This document shows positions 42,501 through 54,072 of a stretch of DNA of 64,000 nt, piece after piece. Within the stretch, counting starts at the first letter, position 1, and every line of letters begins with the position of its first letter. Source of the DNA: Mansonella perstans. Taxonomy: Eukaryota > Nematoda > Chromadorea > Rhabditida > Onchocercidae. The position numbers and the translations under genes were made by a program. The notes beneath the pieces are model-generated. The model had not been told where the DNA came from, searched no databases, and saw nothing but the letters and a program-made list of their open reading frames with translations. Location: assembly GCA_037074765.1 (NCBI GenBank), contig JBAMDO010000050.1:62001-126000 (forward strand), read 5' to 3'.

Positions 42501-45500
42501 AACGAAATAAAAGTATTAAAAAATCGCCAGGCAATAAATTTAATGATTGTTCACCTAGTGGGAATGAATTGTACATCATCTGGACGTGACGTAAAAAATT
42601 AACTTTTCTTTGGAATGGTAAAACCAACGGACTGATTTTCATGACATCGGTGAGCAATAAATCTAATTACGATAATTAAATTACCATTATAAATATCTTA
42701 GTTGATCCTGTTAACTTCCATTTTTTGCAATTGTAATTGGATTCAAAGTATTTCAAAGATAGATTGTGTGAGATAACTGCCTGAGTCCTTTTATTTAAAA
42801 CCTAAAAAAATTTCCTTTAATTTCAGTCATTTTCTTTATTCTAGTAATAAAATTTTTCCAATTTATCATATTTGTTACACGTTCTGAATACCTAAAGCAG
42901 GAAGTTTACTATTCAGAGAAACGTAAATTTTGTTTTGCAATTCTGCAAAAGTTAGAAATTGCAACCTTAAGGCAATCTTTGCACTAAATTAAAAGCAAAA
43001 TGTGTCCCTCAATCAAGTTTTAATTTGATAGGTCTCCAAAAATTCATCTTTTGGCTGTTTCTATGAGCACCATTATATTTTTCCATTAATCTTATCTTTA
43101 TCACAACTGATTATGTCATAATCAACGATTTCCTTCCACTCTTTATTCTTATCCTCTTATTATGCAATATTAGAAGATTCACTTTACTGTAACAAGGGAA
43201 CAAATTGACGAAGGCAAGAAAAATAAGACTTGCATCGAAGTAATAACTGTTCCCAAGCTCAGCGAAAATTCCCCAAAGCCTCTTTTGAAAAAAAGGTTCC
43301 TTCGTAGATGTTTGAATAATTCATCCCGTTGCAAGAAAATTATCAAATCTGGCTATAATTGGCGAATATCAATGATAACTAACTATCAATCATTTGTTCA
43401 GTTCTGTTCGGTCTATGCAGTAGTGGCACAGTTATTTTGCTGACTGCTGATCATTTTTGGAAAACTTTCTATGCTGATCAATTTTGAGGAATTACATTGA
43501 TGCAATTAATAGTTGAGGAATATGTCAAGTCCAGGAAGAATTTTTGTCATCAATACAGTATAAATGTATGGTGGAAACAAGATGTCGATCCTTATATTTA
43601 AAATTTCTCGGAAACAAACTTATTTCTTCCATTCATTCACCCATCCATCTATCTGTCTATCCTTGCTTCATTCCAGCTGTCCCTACTGCTGGTGCAGAAA
43701 GTTTCTCCCAACTGTTCAATCGATGAAATAATCAATCTTTTCAGGGAGCAAGTGAGAAAAGAATCATCAATCTTAGCAATCTCAGAATTTCCGCCACTCG
43801 GCATCAAACCAAAATATTTTTCCCCTCCTCACATCCCCGCTCTCTCCGCTTTCTTTTCAGCCTTTTCACTTGATCATGGGCTGATCCATCACTGCGCTCC
43901 ATCCACAGTTCTCAATTTTTTTATATTTTTCCATTTTTACCATTCAATTGCCACTTTAATATCACAGAGTAGATTAGTTTTAAATTCGGAGTAATAAACA
44001 ATCTAAGAGGTATGTGATAAATAGAAAGATAGCCTCAATAATGTTGCTGTTTTGAACATCACAGCAATGATTAATATTTTTAACACTTGTCTGACAGTTA
44101 CATATATACATTTAATACTACCGCAAACCTTACGCTGATTTGATGATAGCTGACACTAACTAATAGTTATATGAATATTCATCCGTATCAAATATCCCTG
44201 AGTAATCGCAATAACTCTTCATTTTGTAGTATTGTATACCGAAGTCAGATAAGTATGGTTTCACGAAAAAACTGATACTTTTAGCAATCATGAAAAATGA
44301 CAAGTAAGTGTTGAACTCTTCTCTTCTTTCACATTCTTGCTCTATTTGCTCACAATGTAATTATTAAATGTTGCAAGAAAGTTTTCTTATTTACTCACAC
44401 TAAATTTGTCTCTAACAGTCGTATGGCGTATATGGTCTTACTAATTGGATATCCCAACCAAAGATTTAAAACAAAAACACTTCAAAAATTTCGCGTAACG
44501 TTTGGTTTGTCGTTTACATGAAATAGCGGACAGTGTCTTCACTTTTCCTGTTCCTCCCATTCATTTGGCTCCATTACCTCTTTGTCTCTTTATTTGTCAT
44601 AGCATCCGCATCTTCCTCCGGTTTGCCCATCTAAATCCCGGTTCCCAAATCCTGGTTCAAAGTATCTAGTGAGCTATAAAGGCAAAATGTTTGAGCAACA
44701 TGATCTTTAGCTATTACAATTTTCAAAACTTTAAAGCCTCTAAATTTATGCGATAAACTATTGCTTGTGGAATTGGATCACTTGAAACGCAAACTGTTTT
44801 AGAAAGATTTCGCTCCCACAAGAGTTAATTAAATGAAAAAACTGATGAATTCATGAATTCATTTTTTTCTTGTGGATTTGCTGGCATGTTCCTCTTAGCA
44901 GTTATATCAATTCTACTGTTTGGAAAATTGAAAGTATGTAGTGTGAAAATAAACTTCATCTTACTGATAGAACTTCAGGAATAACTTATGTCCTTCTAAG
45001 ATATGGCGGAATAGCACGGAAAAATCGTGAAATGATATCATTACATTTCTGGATAGAAATATGGTTTTATAATCTGTAGGAAATAGACTAATTATGTCAC
45101 TGATGGAGTTTCAATGTCGTCTTAGGATCACAGCATATATAAATTAAATATTTGGGTGATAGCAAATTTTGGTCTGTCGATCGAGAATTTGGAATTTACA
45201 ATTTAGGTAACCCAATTTACACTAGCATTCGGGAAAACGCAAATGTCTATCCTGGTGTGTTAGATATCCATTTGCATTGTACTGAAACAGAAACTATAGC
45301 ATAATGCTTATGTGCATACATGCTAATATAACAAAATGAGCAGAGAAATTGAATTACCACCTTGTCGTTTTCCTACCGAAATTTAGCTGCTTGAAGTAAA
45401 AGATTTAGATTATTATAAGATAATTACGAAATGGCAGGCATTATAATCTTGGAAGATTATTTTACTATTCGCACTTGTAAAAATTTTCACAAAGTTTACT

Positions 45501-45690
45501 ATATCTCTTAGCTATATATATATATATATATGTATATGCCGATGGTGAGTTCAAGCTAAACTCGATCAGACTCATTTATCATTTCAGCAAATGTTCAGCT
45601 TTGGTGCCACAATTTTTCGCTTCTTCCCTCTACATTTCAATGTTTTTATACTGAGCTTTCTCATTTTCACTTTACGCTTCTTTCTGTTTA
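39513..45690. other. gene-poor 6-kb intergenic region
   Basis: I find no coding exon with recognisable sequence or phase-consistent partners. The best open frames (minus 40056-40301 and 41121-41511; plus 43544-43994) lack start and splice support. A (TA)n run lies at 45511-45530. It may carry distal regulatory DNA for the Wnt gene at 46.2 kb. Confidence 0.45.
45511..45530. repeat. (TA)n microsatellite
   Basis: About nine TA units, followed by TGTATATGC. Confidence 0.9.
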
Positions 45691-45700
45691 TATTCATATT

Positions 45701-45784
45701 TTTGATTGCTTACCGAGTGGACGTTGTCATTCATTGCAGTTGTAATGAATGACAACATCCACTGGTTTCAAAATGGCAATCAAA
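45701..45784. repeat. 84-nt imperfect hairpin (inverted repeat)
   Basis: The inner stem pairs 45716-45735 with 45744-45763 over 20 positions with one mismatch (C722 opposite A757) around an 8-nt loop (GCAGTTGT). The outer stem pairs 45701-45709 (TTTGATTGC) with 45776-45784 (GCAATCAAA) perfectly. An asymmetric internal loop sits between. Size and shape suit a microRNA precursor, but the same structure could be a short foldback element. I do not recognise either arm as a known miRNA. It lies about 430 bp upstream of the Wnt signal-peptide exon. Confidence 0.8.
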
Positions 45785-46211
45785 TTGTGCCTTTCATTTT
45801 CTCCGTCCAGTTTCAGACTTTTCAGCGATACTAGGGCATCAGTCGATATTTATTACAAATTTTCAAATAGGTACATTAGAATTAATATGAAAATTTTTCT
45901 AAGTGGGAAAATTTGCTGAAATTAGATACGGAATGGAAATCATTCAAGATTAATAAATATTAAATGACAAAACAAATATCGGAAGTACAACTTAAAATTG
46001 GTCCAAAGTACCAAACTTTTTTCAGTAATTGCAGAGTTACATTCAGGATTTTAATAGTTTGATTAGGTTTCAAATATAGATTTTATCATTAATTAAGATT
46101 CAGTCTATTATATTTTAGTGACGTTAATTTTTCCGTACGATGTTCTAATAACTTGTACATTATTTGTGCCGCTCAAATATTCACTTCAGATCGAAATGTA
46201 AAAACTTTCAG

Positions 46212-49200
46212 ATGCGAACTATTCATTACTTTTTATTGATTTACTGGCTTCTGTTATTCCCTTCTTTGATAATTGTCAGTGCTGTTATAGATGCTTCATG
46301 GTGGTTAGTTCCAGTTTTCATTTTCAAGCAGTCAGATCTGCTTATAGTTTAAAGTTTTGGAGTTAGTGCTAATCCTTATGTAAATAAGTTAACAACTAAG
46401 TGGACTTAAACAACTTATGATATTTTGAATATAAAACAGAAAACAAGTTAACGCTTTATAATTTGTTCGGTAGGACAGTTGCTAACTAAAAAATGGACAT
46501 TGCAAGTCTAAAAAACTTTGGCACATTAAAAGTTACTTATATGGTTGTGTTTCACGAATCACCGCAAATGTAACCCATTGGTAGGTTTAAGCTAATGGCT
46601 AAGCGACCGACATGATTAACATCATGAACTTCTTGGTAAGTCTGCTAATCAGCCGCGTCACCAACAGCAGACACATGGATTGAACATCAATGGTGTTTCC
46701 GTTCATTTCTTCATGCTTCTCGAAAATTCATTTTCTAAGGCAATTTTAATAATATTAGGAATTGGGAATTGCTGTCGAATCTGCTAATTTTGTTTCCTAC
46801 TACCGTACATTTGCTAAAAAAACTATATATTCTCTGCTGTAATTTAAAATTCCCAGCCATAATTTTTAAAAAGCCTTGAAAGCAGAAGACTTCGCTAATG
46901 TTAATTATAGGTCTTCAGTTGCTCAACTAAGTACAGCAAATTTGCTAGCTGGAAGTAATGCTCGGCCAACTTGCTTAACCTTGCAAGGCTTATCGCCAGG
47001 GCAGGCTCGTATATGTGAATTGTTTCGGGATCATATGCCCGCTGTGGGCGCTGGTGCTAAAGCCGCAATTGCCGTTAGTTTTTGTGTTTGTCGCTTTTGT
47101 CAACATTTCTAAATTTCCATTAAAAACTTGTCGAAACACTGGACTTATAAATTTACGAGTACTATCATCTTCTAGGCAGTATTTTCGGAAAAATGAGTGA
47201 GTAGTGATGTGGTCAAAAAAACAATATGCTAAAGGTTATAAATTTTTCACCAAAAATGTTTCACTGCACGATTGGGCATAACTGAACAAAGCTCCAAATC
47301 AATCTACAAATGTTGTAGGATCTCTTTTCAACCTATTAGAAACAAACAAATAAAGTGTTAATAAGCATATTTTTTGGCTTCTAACTAGTGCCAGTAATTT
47401 ACAAGAATTAATATGGCATATTTGTTACGAAAGAGTTTGGGATATTTCAGTAGTTGAAATACATATGTGAAAAGTAGTAGAGTAATACATGGCTGAAACC
47501 GTCTAAAACCAGTCAGTAGATTTAGTCTATTGAAGTATGAAGTGACCAAAGTTTGAGTCCCATGTTGCTTCTGATGGCTATTAATCATTAGTCATCTTAT
47601 CAAAGACAGATATAATTTATTGATTTTGCGATATTCATGGGTTTATCGAAAAGGTGAAAAAGCAGGGAAATGAAATGAGATAAGGAGAGAAATGAATGAT
47701 TGCTTTGGTAATTTCATATATTCAACAAACTGGTTTCCCAGGAAGAATTATTATTTATTAGCACTCTTTTTATTATTGGACACCAAAGCTGATATACAGA
47801 GAAAGTAAGAGGAGAGGAATTTACAATAAAAAAGGTTTAGAAAAGTCTAAAATGAAAAAATTCTGTTTTATTTATGCATGAAGTGTAAATCAAAACGGTT
47901 CGATTACTGGGCAGAAATTTTCTGCCACATTTGTTTATTGGATGATTTTTGATGAAAAGATTTTTTTGGGAGGTAGGAAGTACAAGCCGTATAGAAGGAA
48001 AAAGGCTTTCGAAATCAGAATTTTTGTACCTGAGCAAGTAGATCCTCTGAAATATTTTCCAAAATGATTTCAAGAACTGGCGGAGAAGTCGCATTTTTTT
48101 TAAAGCTTACACCTTTCTAAACGTCCTTTAGATGTTATTGAGATGGAAGTTTCAGTTTGCTAGATTAAAAAACTGATTGGTTAATTGATATGAAAATACT
48201 GCTTAAATACTTATTGGCAGAAATATTACTACTAACTATCAACACTGTACAGCTATGCAATACCATACATAAAATATGAAATACTGAAGTCGCTAACATT
48301 TGGTTGGGCATCTTCGATATAAAACCAATAACGCCATGATGAAAGTGCTTAAAAGATTTCTTGGAAATGAGGAAGGATAGCAATTAGAAGAAAGAAGTAA
48401 AGAGCAGATTTGTAAAAGTAGATAGATGATGAGGAAGAATTGGAGAAAGATTAAGTAATTATAGCAAAGTATATTAAAGAGATTATGAGGAAGAATTAGA
48501 GAAAGATTAAGCAATTATAGCAAAGTATATTAAAGTATTAAAGGATTAATTAAGGTATATTAAGGTATATAGATGGAATTAGAAAGGTTATATATAACGT
48601 TGCACAAAAAATAATTTTCTGTCAGTTTTTGAACTGTAGGTGAAAGAAAAAAAAGGAGTAACTTTTCGTCTTCCACTTTGCTAATTAGTTCTGCTTTTAT
48701 GGCTTTGCTCTTGGTTATTTTAAAATGCGCCTCTTCCCAGACAAAGTTTAAATCCTGTCCATTGCCTTGCTTTATCTCCACGCGATGTACTATTTTTGTA
48801 ATTTTCATTAATACTGTTATGAAAATTATAAATAATTACAACAATCTTATTTAATGCTACACTGTGCATTCGGGATGTTCGTAGGTTGATGTATCGCATT
48901 TTAGCTGTACTTGTTACAGTCGCATGAGATACCAGTGAGTGGACGCTATGGAATAATACTGACTCAACTTGAAGTCACAAAATTGTAACGTTTACAGAAG
49001 CAGAACTGATGATTTTCGTTAAATGTTAAACTCTGAAATTTTTTTTCAAATTTTGAACTTAAACTTTAAATTGTCGTCTTTAAATTATCTCATAGTAAAC
49101 TCGAAGAACAGTAATCAATTTTCAAAGTTACCTGTCAAGATACTTATTAGTCTTCATTAGATTTATTTTTCAGGAATGTCAGCATCAGTTCCGTCACGAG

Positions 49201-51127
49201 CGGTGGAACTGTTCTACACCGTACGGCTCTGGTTACTTTGGTCCAGTTCATAAAATCGGTTAGCTCTTCAAGCTGTCCATTCCAACAAGTTTCTAATGAG
49301 AACTGGGTGGACGGTTAAACTGCTATAGAAATCACACAGACAATTACACATGCTTTGACGGCACTGCTTCTAGAAGTCAAATGCAAACACAAAAATGCCA
49401 CTTTATAGTTGCATGTGGGACCAATCTGAGTAAGCAAACTTGAGATGTACTGTATCTGGTTGTTCCGTCCAAGTAAAGTGGCAAGTTTTATCTCTGTGAA
49501 TAAGCTGTTGTGGCATTTCTCTTTACATAAGTCTGAGTATGATAAAGGTGAGGAGTTAGAAGCATCGGGAGCTTTATCAATCTATGAATAAATTGATTTA
49601 ACGATAGATCAGATGTCGAGTGGTCTTATTTTAAGGTTCACGAGAAGCTGCTTATACGTATTCGATTCTGTCAGCCGGTGTAACGCATGAGATAGGCCGG
49701 CGATGTCGTCTCGGTTTGTTGCAGTCATGTGGTTGTAGTCAAGCACCACGGCCTAATACTGTTAATGAGAAGTGGACTTGGGGAGGTTGTGGTGATAATA
49801 TTGAGTATGGCTACAGATTTAGTCGTGATTTCATCGATGTTCGGGAAAAAGAAGAGGGCTTTCCCAAACGTTCCACTGATCATGGACGTTCATTGATGAA
49901 CCGGTGGAACAACGAGGTTGGTAGGCGGGTATGTTCTTTGCTTTGTCATTAATTATTAAATAAATTCAACCGAAATCGTACATAGCTGGATTTTCGTATA
50001 ACTTCCACATTCTATTTCTAGTTGTTTTTTCAATCCATCCACGTGTCAAAATCATTTCTTCATTTTCAAGACATTGTAGAAATATATTAGGAACTCACAT
50101 TTAAGAGTTGTATTTTGTATCTTTCGCGTATTTTAGTTTCTTGATAAAATCGATTTTCAGTTGCTGAAACGAAATACTCGTCCGAAGTGCAAATGCCATG
50201 GAGTGAGTGGTTCTTGTAACATGAAAACGTGTTGGATGCAGTTGCCAACTATGCGACAAATGGGAGCTGTTTTACTGGGAAAATATCATACTGCAAGACG
50301 GATTCAGGTGATAATTGATTTTCTCGAGACATAGATTGATTTTTAACAATAGTTTAAAGAAAAAATTGAAGTTATAAGAGAATAATTTCTAGATTAATGC
50401 ACGTGGCAATATGCAAATTAAAAATCAACCAGGGAAAAGAGATCGAGGGAAAGGTGGAGGACGGAAAAATCGTGCTTTACAAACAGAACTTGTTTTTCTG
50501 GATGACAGTCCTGATTACTGTGTTGAAAACAGAGCCCAGGGGACAGTGGGAACCAGAGGGCGAATATGCAGGTTTTTTTTCCTGTCATTACTTAGAAGTA
50601 ATTTTGATTAGATTCGATTTAAGATCAGTTCTGTTGCTATCATTAATAAGGAAATTGAAGTGCACAAACATCAGAATAGGGCTAAATTGCATAGGTCACG
50701 GTTCTTTTGTTGAAATGCTACAGCATTAGTTAGGACATGAAGCAAGAAAGCCAGAGAGAAAAAAATGGGATTCGTGTAAGTTCAAAATTATGTCAACGCT
50801 TGTTAATGTTAGGATTACTTTCAGTTAGAGTATGAGGAAGTTACTGCAAGTAGATGTGCTGATAGTGCGTTGGTTAACACAGTGGGAAAACGGTGTCTAT
50901 TACCATGTTTTTAACATGACTTTCTCCTCATGTTTCTTTCATTTAGTCTTTTTCGTTTCAGAAAAGGTTCACATGGGTCTGAAAGTTGTGACTTTCTCTG
51001 TTGCGGTCGTGGTTACAACAGTTACACAAAAGAAACAGAAACAAAATGCAGATGTAAGTTTCAATGGTGTTGCAGAGTGGTGTGTCAGACATGCGTCAAT
51101 CAGACGCAGGTGGACATTTGTAAATAA
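46212..51127 (+). CDS. cwn-2: Wnt ligand, Wnt5/CWN-2-like
   Basis: Secreted, lipid-modified signalling ligand. Seven exons (46212-46303, 46911-47073, 49174-49258, 49636-49928, 50161-50307, 50393-50571, 50962-51127) sum to 1125 nt, 374 aa. The ATG follows TTTCAG directly, a likely spliced-leader site. Residues 1 to about 25 are a signal peptide (YFLLIYWLLLFPSLIIVSAV). The mature protein begins DASWW and carries ECQHQFRHERWNCS, WGGCGDNIEYGYRFSRDF, the palmitoleoylation site CHGVSGSC, SPDYCVEN, CCGRGY, and the tail WCCRVVCQTC...DICK. I count exactly 24 cysteines downstream of the signal peptide, the full Wnt set. The ASWW start, FRHERWNCST and ERE/EKE region favour the Wnt5/CWN-2 group, but the paralogue assignment is less certain than the family. 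Intron 2 is 2.1 kb. Confidence 0.96.
48430..48540. repeat. 56-bp tandem duplication
   Basis: Two copies of a unit starting TGAGGAAGAATT and continuing to GTATATTAAAG, at 48430 and 48486, with two or three differences. Shorter GGTATATTAA echoes follow to about 48572. It is intronic in the Wnt gene. Confidence 0.88.
48560..48808 (-). other. antisense open frame in Wnt intron, unknown
   Basis: An 82-codon ATG-initiated frame on the minus strand. The first 55 residues are hydrophilic and balanced (for example KITKSKAIKAELISKVEDEK), with a protein-like look, then it degrades into low-complexity sequence. No family recognised. It may be a nested gene, an exon or chance. Confidence 0.2.
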
Positions 51128-51243
51128 TTCAAAAAAACCATTCATTATTTCCTTACTCTCCTGAGTGAAACCTACTTCTTCATTTTACCTCGGGGATTTT
51201 GCAGGAAACATTGTTTGTACACAGTTAATTTTATGCTTATTCG

Positions 51244-51513
51244 CTACAATGTAGCTTCAAGTGCTGTAAAAACTTCTTTAATTTCAACATTCCACGTATA
51301 TTCGCTGGAACTTTTCAGTGTTTTCTGATATTTTTGGTAAACTTTTTCGGATTCAAGTGAAAATCTTTTTTTGTTTTGAATTTGTTCACATATACTTTGT
51401 TTGGTTTGAAATACTATTTCATTTGATTTGAATAGTGCTGCAGGTGTTTCAACTCCTACACAGCATTCCACTGCTATGTTTTTTGTCAGTTTCTCAGAAT
51501 CTCGCATCTTCAT
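51244..51513 (-). CDS. candidate small hydrophilic protein, unknown
   Basis: An 89-codon minus-strand frame with ATG at 51513 and TAG at 51244, just beyond the Wnt stop (convergent). The peptide is Lys/Glu/Ser-rich and likely helical (QNKKRFSLESEKVYQKYQKT), with no membrane segment or signal. It reads more like real protein than most frames here. No family recognised and no splice partners needed. A single-exon gene of this size is uncommon in nematodes, so confidence is low. Confidence 0.28.
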   Translation of the reverse strand: MKMRDSEKLTKNIAVECCVGVETPAALFKSNEIVFQTKQSICEQIQNKKRFSLESEKVYQKYQKTLKSSSEYTWNVEIKEVFTALEATL

Positions 51514-52969
51514 TTGTTTGCCATTGTTTCTACTTCAACAGTTTTTCGTCCAGCACTTTCTTATTCCTTTGCCACTAAAAATTCTTTACTTGGACAAACT
51601 TGGAATTCTCATCACTTAAGGATTAAAAACTGAAAAATTTTCCCAGCTATTTGAAGTGGATTTTTTTTTTTAGAGAGATTGAAATCAGGTAAATCCAAAG
51701 TGCAGTTCAAAATTTATGTATCATGTAAATGTTTTTTATCGGCCTCTTAGTTTTCAGCGTTGCAGAATATTACCTCACTCATTTCATCTTTTTCTTTATT
51801 TAATCATAGACAGCCAAATTTTAGTGAACCAAAAAGAGTTCGGAATTTGTGTGAATTTTATGGGGTTCAAGTTGCTACCAAAATTTTGATGCATGCATCT
51901 ATGCGGCGGATATAGAGTTTTGATTTATGTTTATAATATATTAATATTTTAATAAAATCAGGACAAATTCACAGAAAACTGGACAATCTTTTTGGTCATT
52001 TTAAAAATGCGTGATTAAATTTTGCTGCAGGCATATTATTAAAATGCATATGAAAAACATGTAATCGGCTTCGTATTACAGTAGCATCGATTCAGAAAAG
52101 GAGCGATAGGTTTTTACAATTTCTCATTTCAGATAATTAGATTTGAATGCGAAGCCGAGACATTAATCCACTGTATTTGCTTTTGATTGCTTCATTATAT
52201 TGAAGCTGTTGTATTTATCATCAAAATCTCAGCAATGTTATGTAGTAGGATATCTTTGTTGGGGACTTGTAGATTTTGAATACTTTGTTGATAGCAAGGA
52301 AGCGAATTAGCAAACAACCAATGAACGTTTCAACAAAGAAAAACAGCGAAAATATCGTTTCCTATTTTTCCACTGACCGCACACTATGCCACAGTTTCTC
52401 AATGGAAAATTGGAGCACACATGTAACAGGTTATTATCAGGTATGCTTAATATCGACATCTAGCAGCCTGAACGTAGTAGTGATTGAAATTCCAAATTTT
52501 CAGAATTTGAAGTATCCTGCATTGTCTATCCCTACTAAAAAAAAGTTCTGTGAACTCATTTATTGTGATTTCTGGATGCCAATTATAGTTTGTGTATAGC
52601 GTTGCTTACGCCATAAGCATGTAATGAATTATGATTGCTTTTATTTCTAGTCATTTTTTACTATTGATATTTAGTATTTCACATGTTGCACTTTGTATCT
52701 GATCACTTTTACTAGCAATTACATGCAGGGAGATAGTATCAGCAATTTGCAAGCCATTCATTCTGACAATATTCGAATTTTAAAAAAAAATTTTTCCATA
52801 TAGGCGCAAGTATCGTTCTTGACTAGTTGTGAATCAAACTGCCTCAGGTAATTCCAAGCTATATAGCTTTTTCTTTCACAAATTATATCTATTGTCTATT
52901 GCATGTGAATTGAATTCAATTTCTTTTTGCGTTTATTTTCATTCTTTGGACTTTAAGGGTCCTAGAAAA
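51514..52969. other. intergenic, Wnt 3' side
   Basis: AT-rich. An open frame at 52276-52599 (107 codons, plus) is the longest; it is Ser/Thr-rich with no recognised motif and no supporting signals. Confidence 0.4.
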
Positions 52970-53866
52970 ATGCCAATATACCGTCCCGCCGCTATGGAAC
53001 TATGGTGGGTCAAGATAAATTTCTTTTACCTCACACTGGTAAGACAACACTATTAAAATGCTCGTCCGCAACACCATCACTTAAATTTGAAAAAATCAAT
53101 TGCGGAAAATAATCATTGGATTCAAGTCAACCAATCTCTGTTCAGAATGATTGTTACTGAACAATGGAAAGGCTCTGTAAAAAATTGCTGTACGATATAA
53201 ATTGGATTTGTTGAACAGTCAAATATTGAGTTGTTTTGATTCTTTATCGCAAGCCAAACAATATTTTAGTGACTAAAAAGCTTATTTATAGTGTTTAATA
53301 TGCTAAACAAATTTCTTTAATTGAAGCGAAAATTGCTTTTTGTAAGGGCCATTTAATTAATCGTTGAAATCAAGGATTAGGATAAATACAGACGTGGAAG
53401 TATGTCCAATTGAAATTTTGAATTTTATGAGATCTTAATGCCTTTTACCGCTCCGTGTAAGCGTTTTTTACGTTAGGTAGTAGCAAAATATTGAGAATAG
53501 AGTAACTGACTGCATTCAAGATCTATAAACATTTCATACTTCTGCGTTTGGAATCTGTCTTTGCAATTTGTCAATCTGTTGCCAGTAATAAACAACGGAA
53601 CATTTCATCGCTACCATCAATCTGTGAAATAAATTCAAAGAAAAGCCATAGTGTTATTTAGGAATTATTCGATTATTCTACACATTTTTTTTCCAAAATT
53701 TTTAAATGTTCCCAAGAATTCACTGTGGCCTTCATCAATTATGCTGATCTATTGTCGTTTACAGCCTGTACTCCGATATGTAACTGAATGGTCAGCTCCC
53801 CACATCATACTTTTAATTTGCGTGGTTCTTGGTTTGGCTTATTGTGGAAGAGAGAAGATCACATAA
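52970..53866 (+). CDS. candidate two-exon small membrane protein
   Basis: ATG 52970 starts 23 codons (MPIYRPAAMELWWVKINFF...) ending at a strong CTG|GTAAGA donor (53039). After a 726-nt intron ending TTTACAG, exon 2 (53765-53866) continues in phase to TAA, giving 56 aa. The second half holds one hydrophobic segment (HIILLICVVLGLAYC), so a single-pass small membrane protein is plausible. Against this, a second frame through the same exon (53788-54072) is open further and also looks protein-like. No family recognised. Confidence 0.3.
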
Positions 53867-54072
53867 GAACAAGTGCGCCAGAAAGGACAGTTAAAGCAGC
53901 TATGTTAATTTTATTGACCATATGTCAAGGTCGCAAGAGAGCTCTTCAACTTGATGATTTACAACAAGAATGGCGGCTCATTAAGGAAAGCTTCCTTTCT
54001 TCTCCTTCATCAATAGCACAATCCTCATTTTTGTCTCCTCCGGGACAATTCACGGGCTCTTTAGCACGGTAG
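53793..54072 (+). other. overlapping open frame, possible exon
   Basis: A frame open to TAG at 54070-54072 encodes KREDHIRTSAPERTVKAA, LQLDDLQQEWRLIKESFL and a Ser/Pro-rich end. Composition is protein-like. It overlaps the exon of the small membrane-protein candidate in another frame. It could be the true coding frame with an undetected acceptor, or an old frameshift. Confidence 0.28.

Larger units (their letters stand above)
47074..49173 (+). other. 2.1-kb Wnt intron 2
   Basis: The longest intron of the Wnt gene. It contains a 56-bp tandem duplication (48430-48540) and minus-strand open frames at 47837-48094 and 48560-48808. Long early introns in developmental genes often hold enhancers; nothing specific is visible. 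Confidence 0.5.

Noticed and set aside
50729..50775. Extra Wnt exon (KPERKKWDS) between 50571 and 50962
   Set aside because: It breaks phase with the next exon. Direct joining of 50571 to 50962 gives GRICRKGSHGSESC, which matches Wnt spacing.
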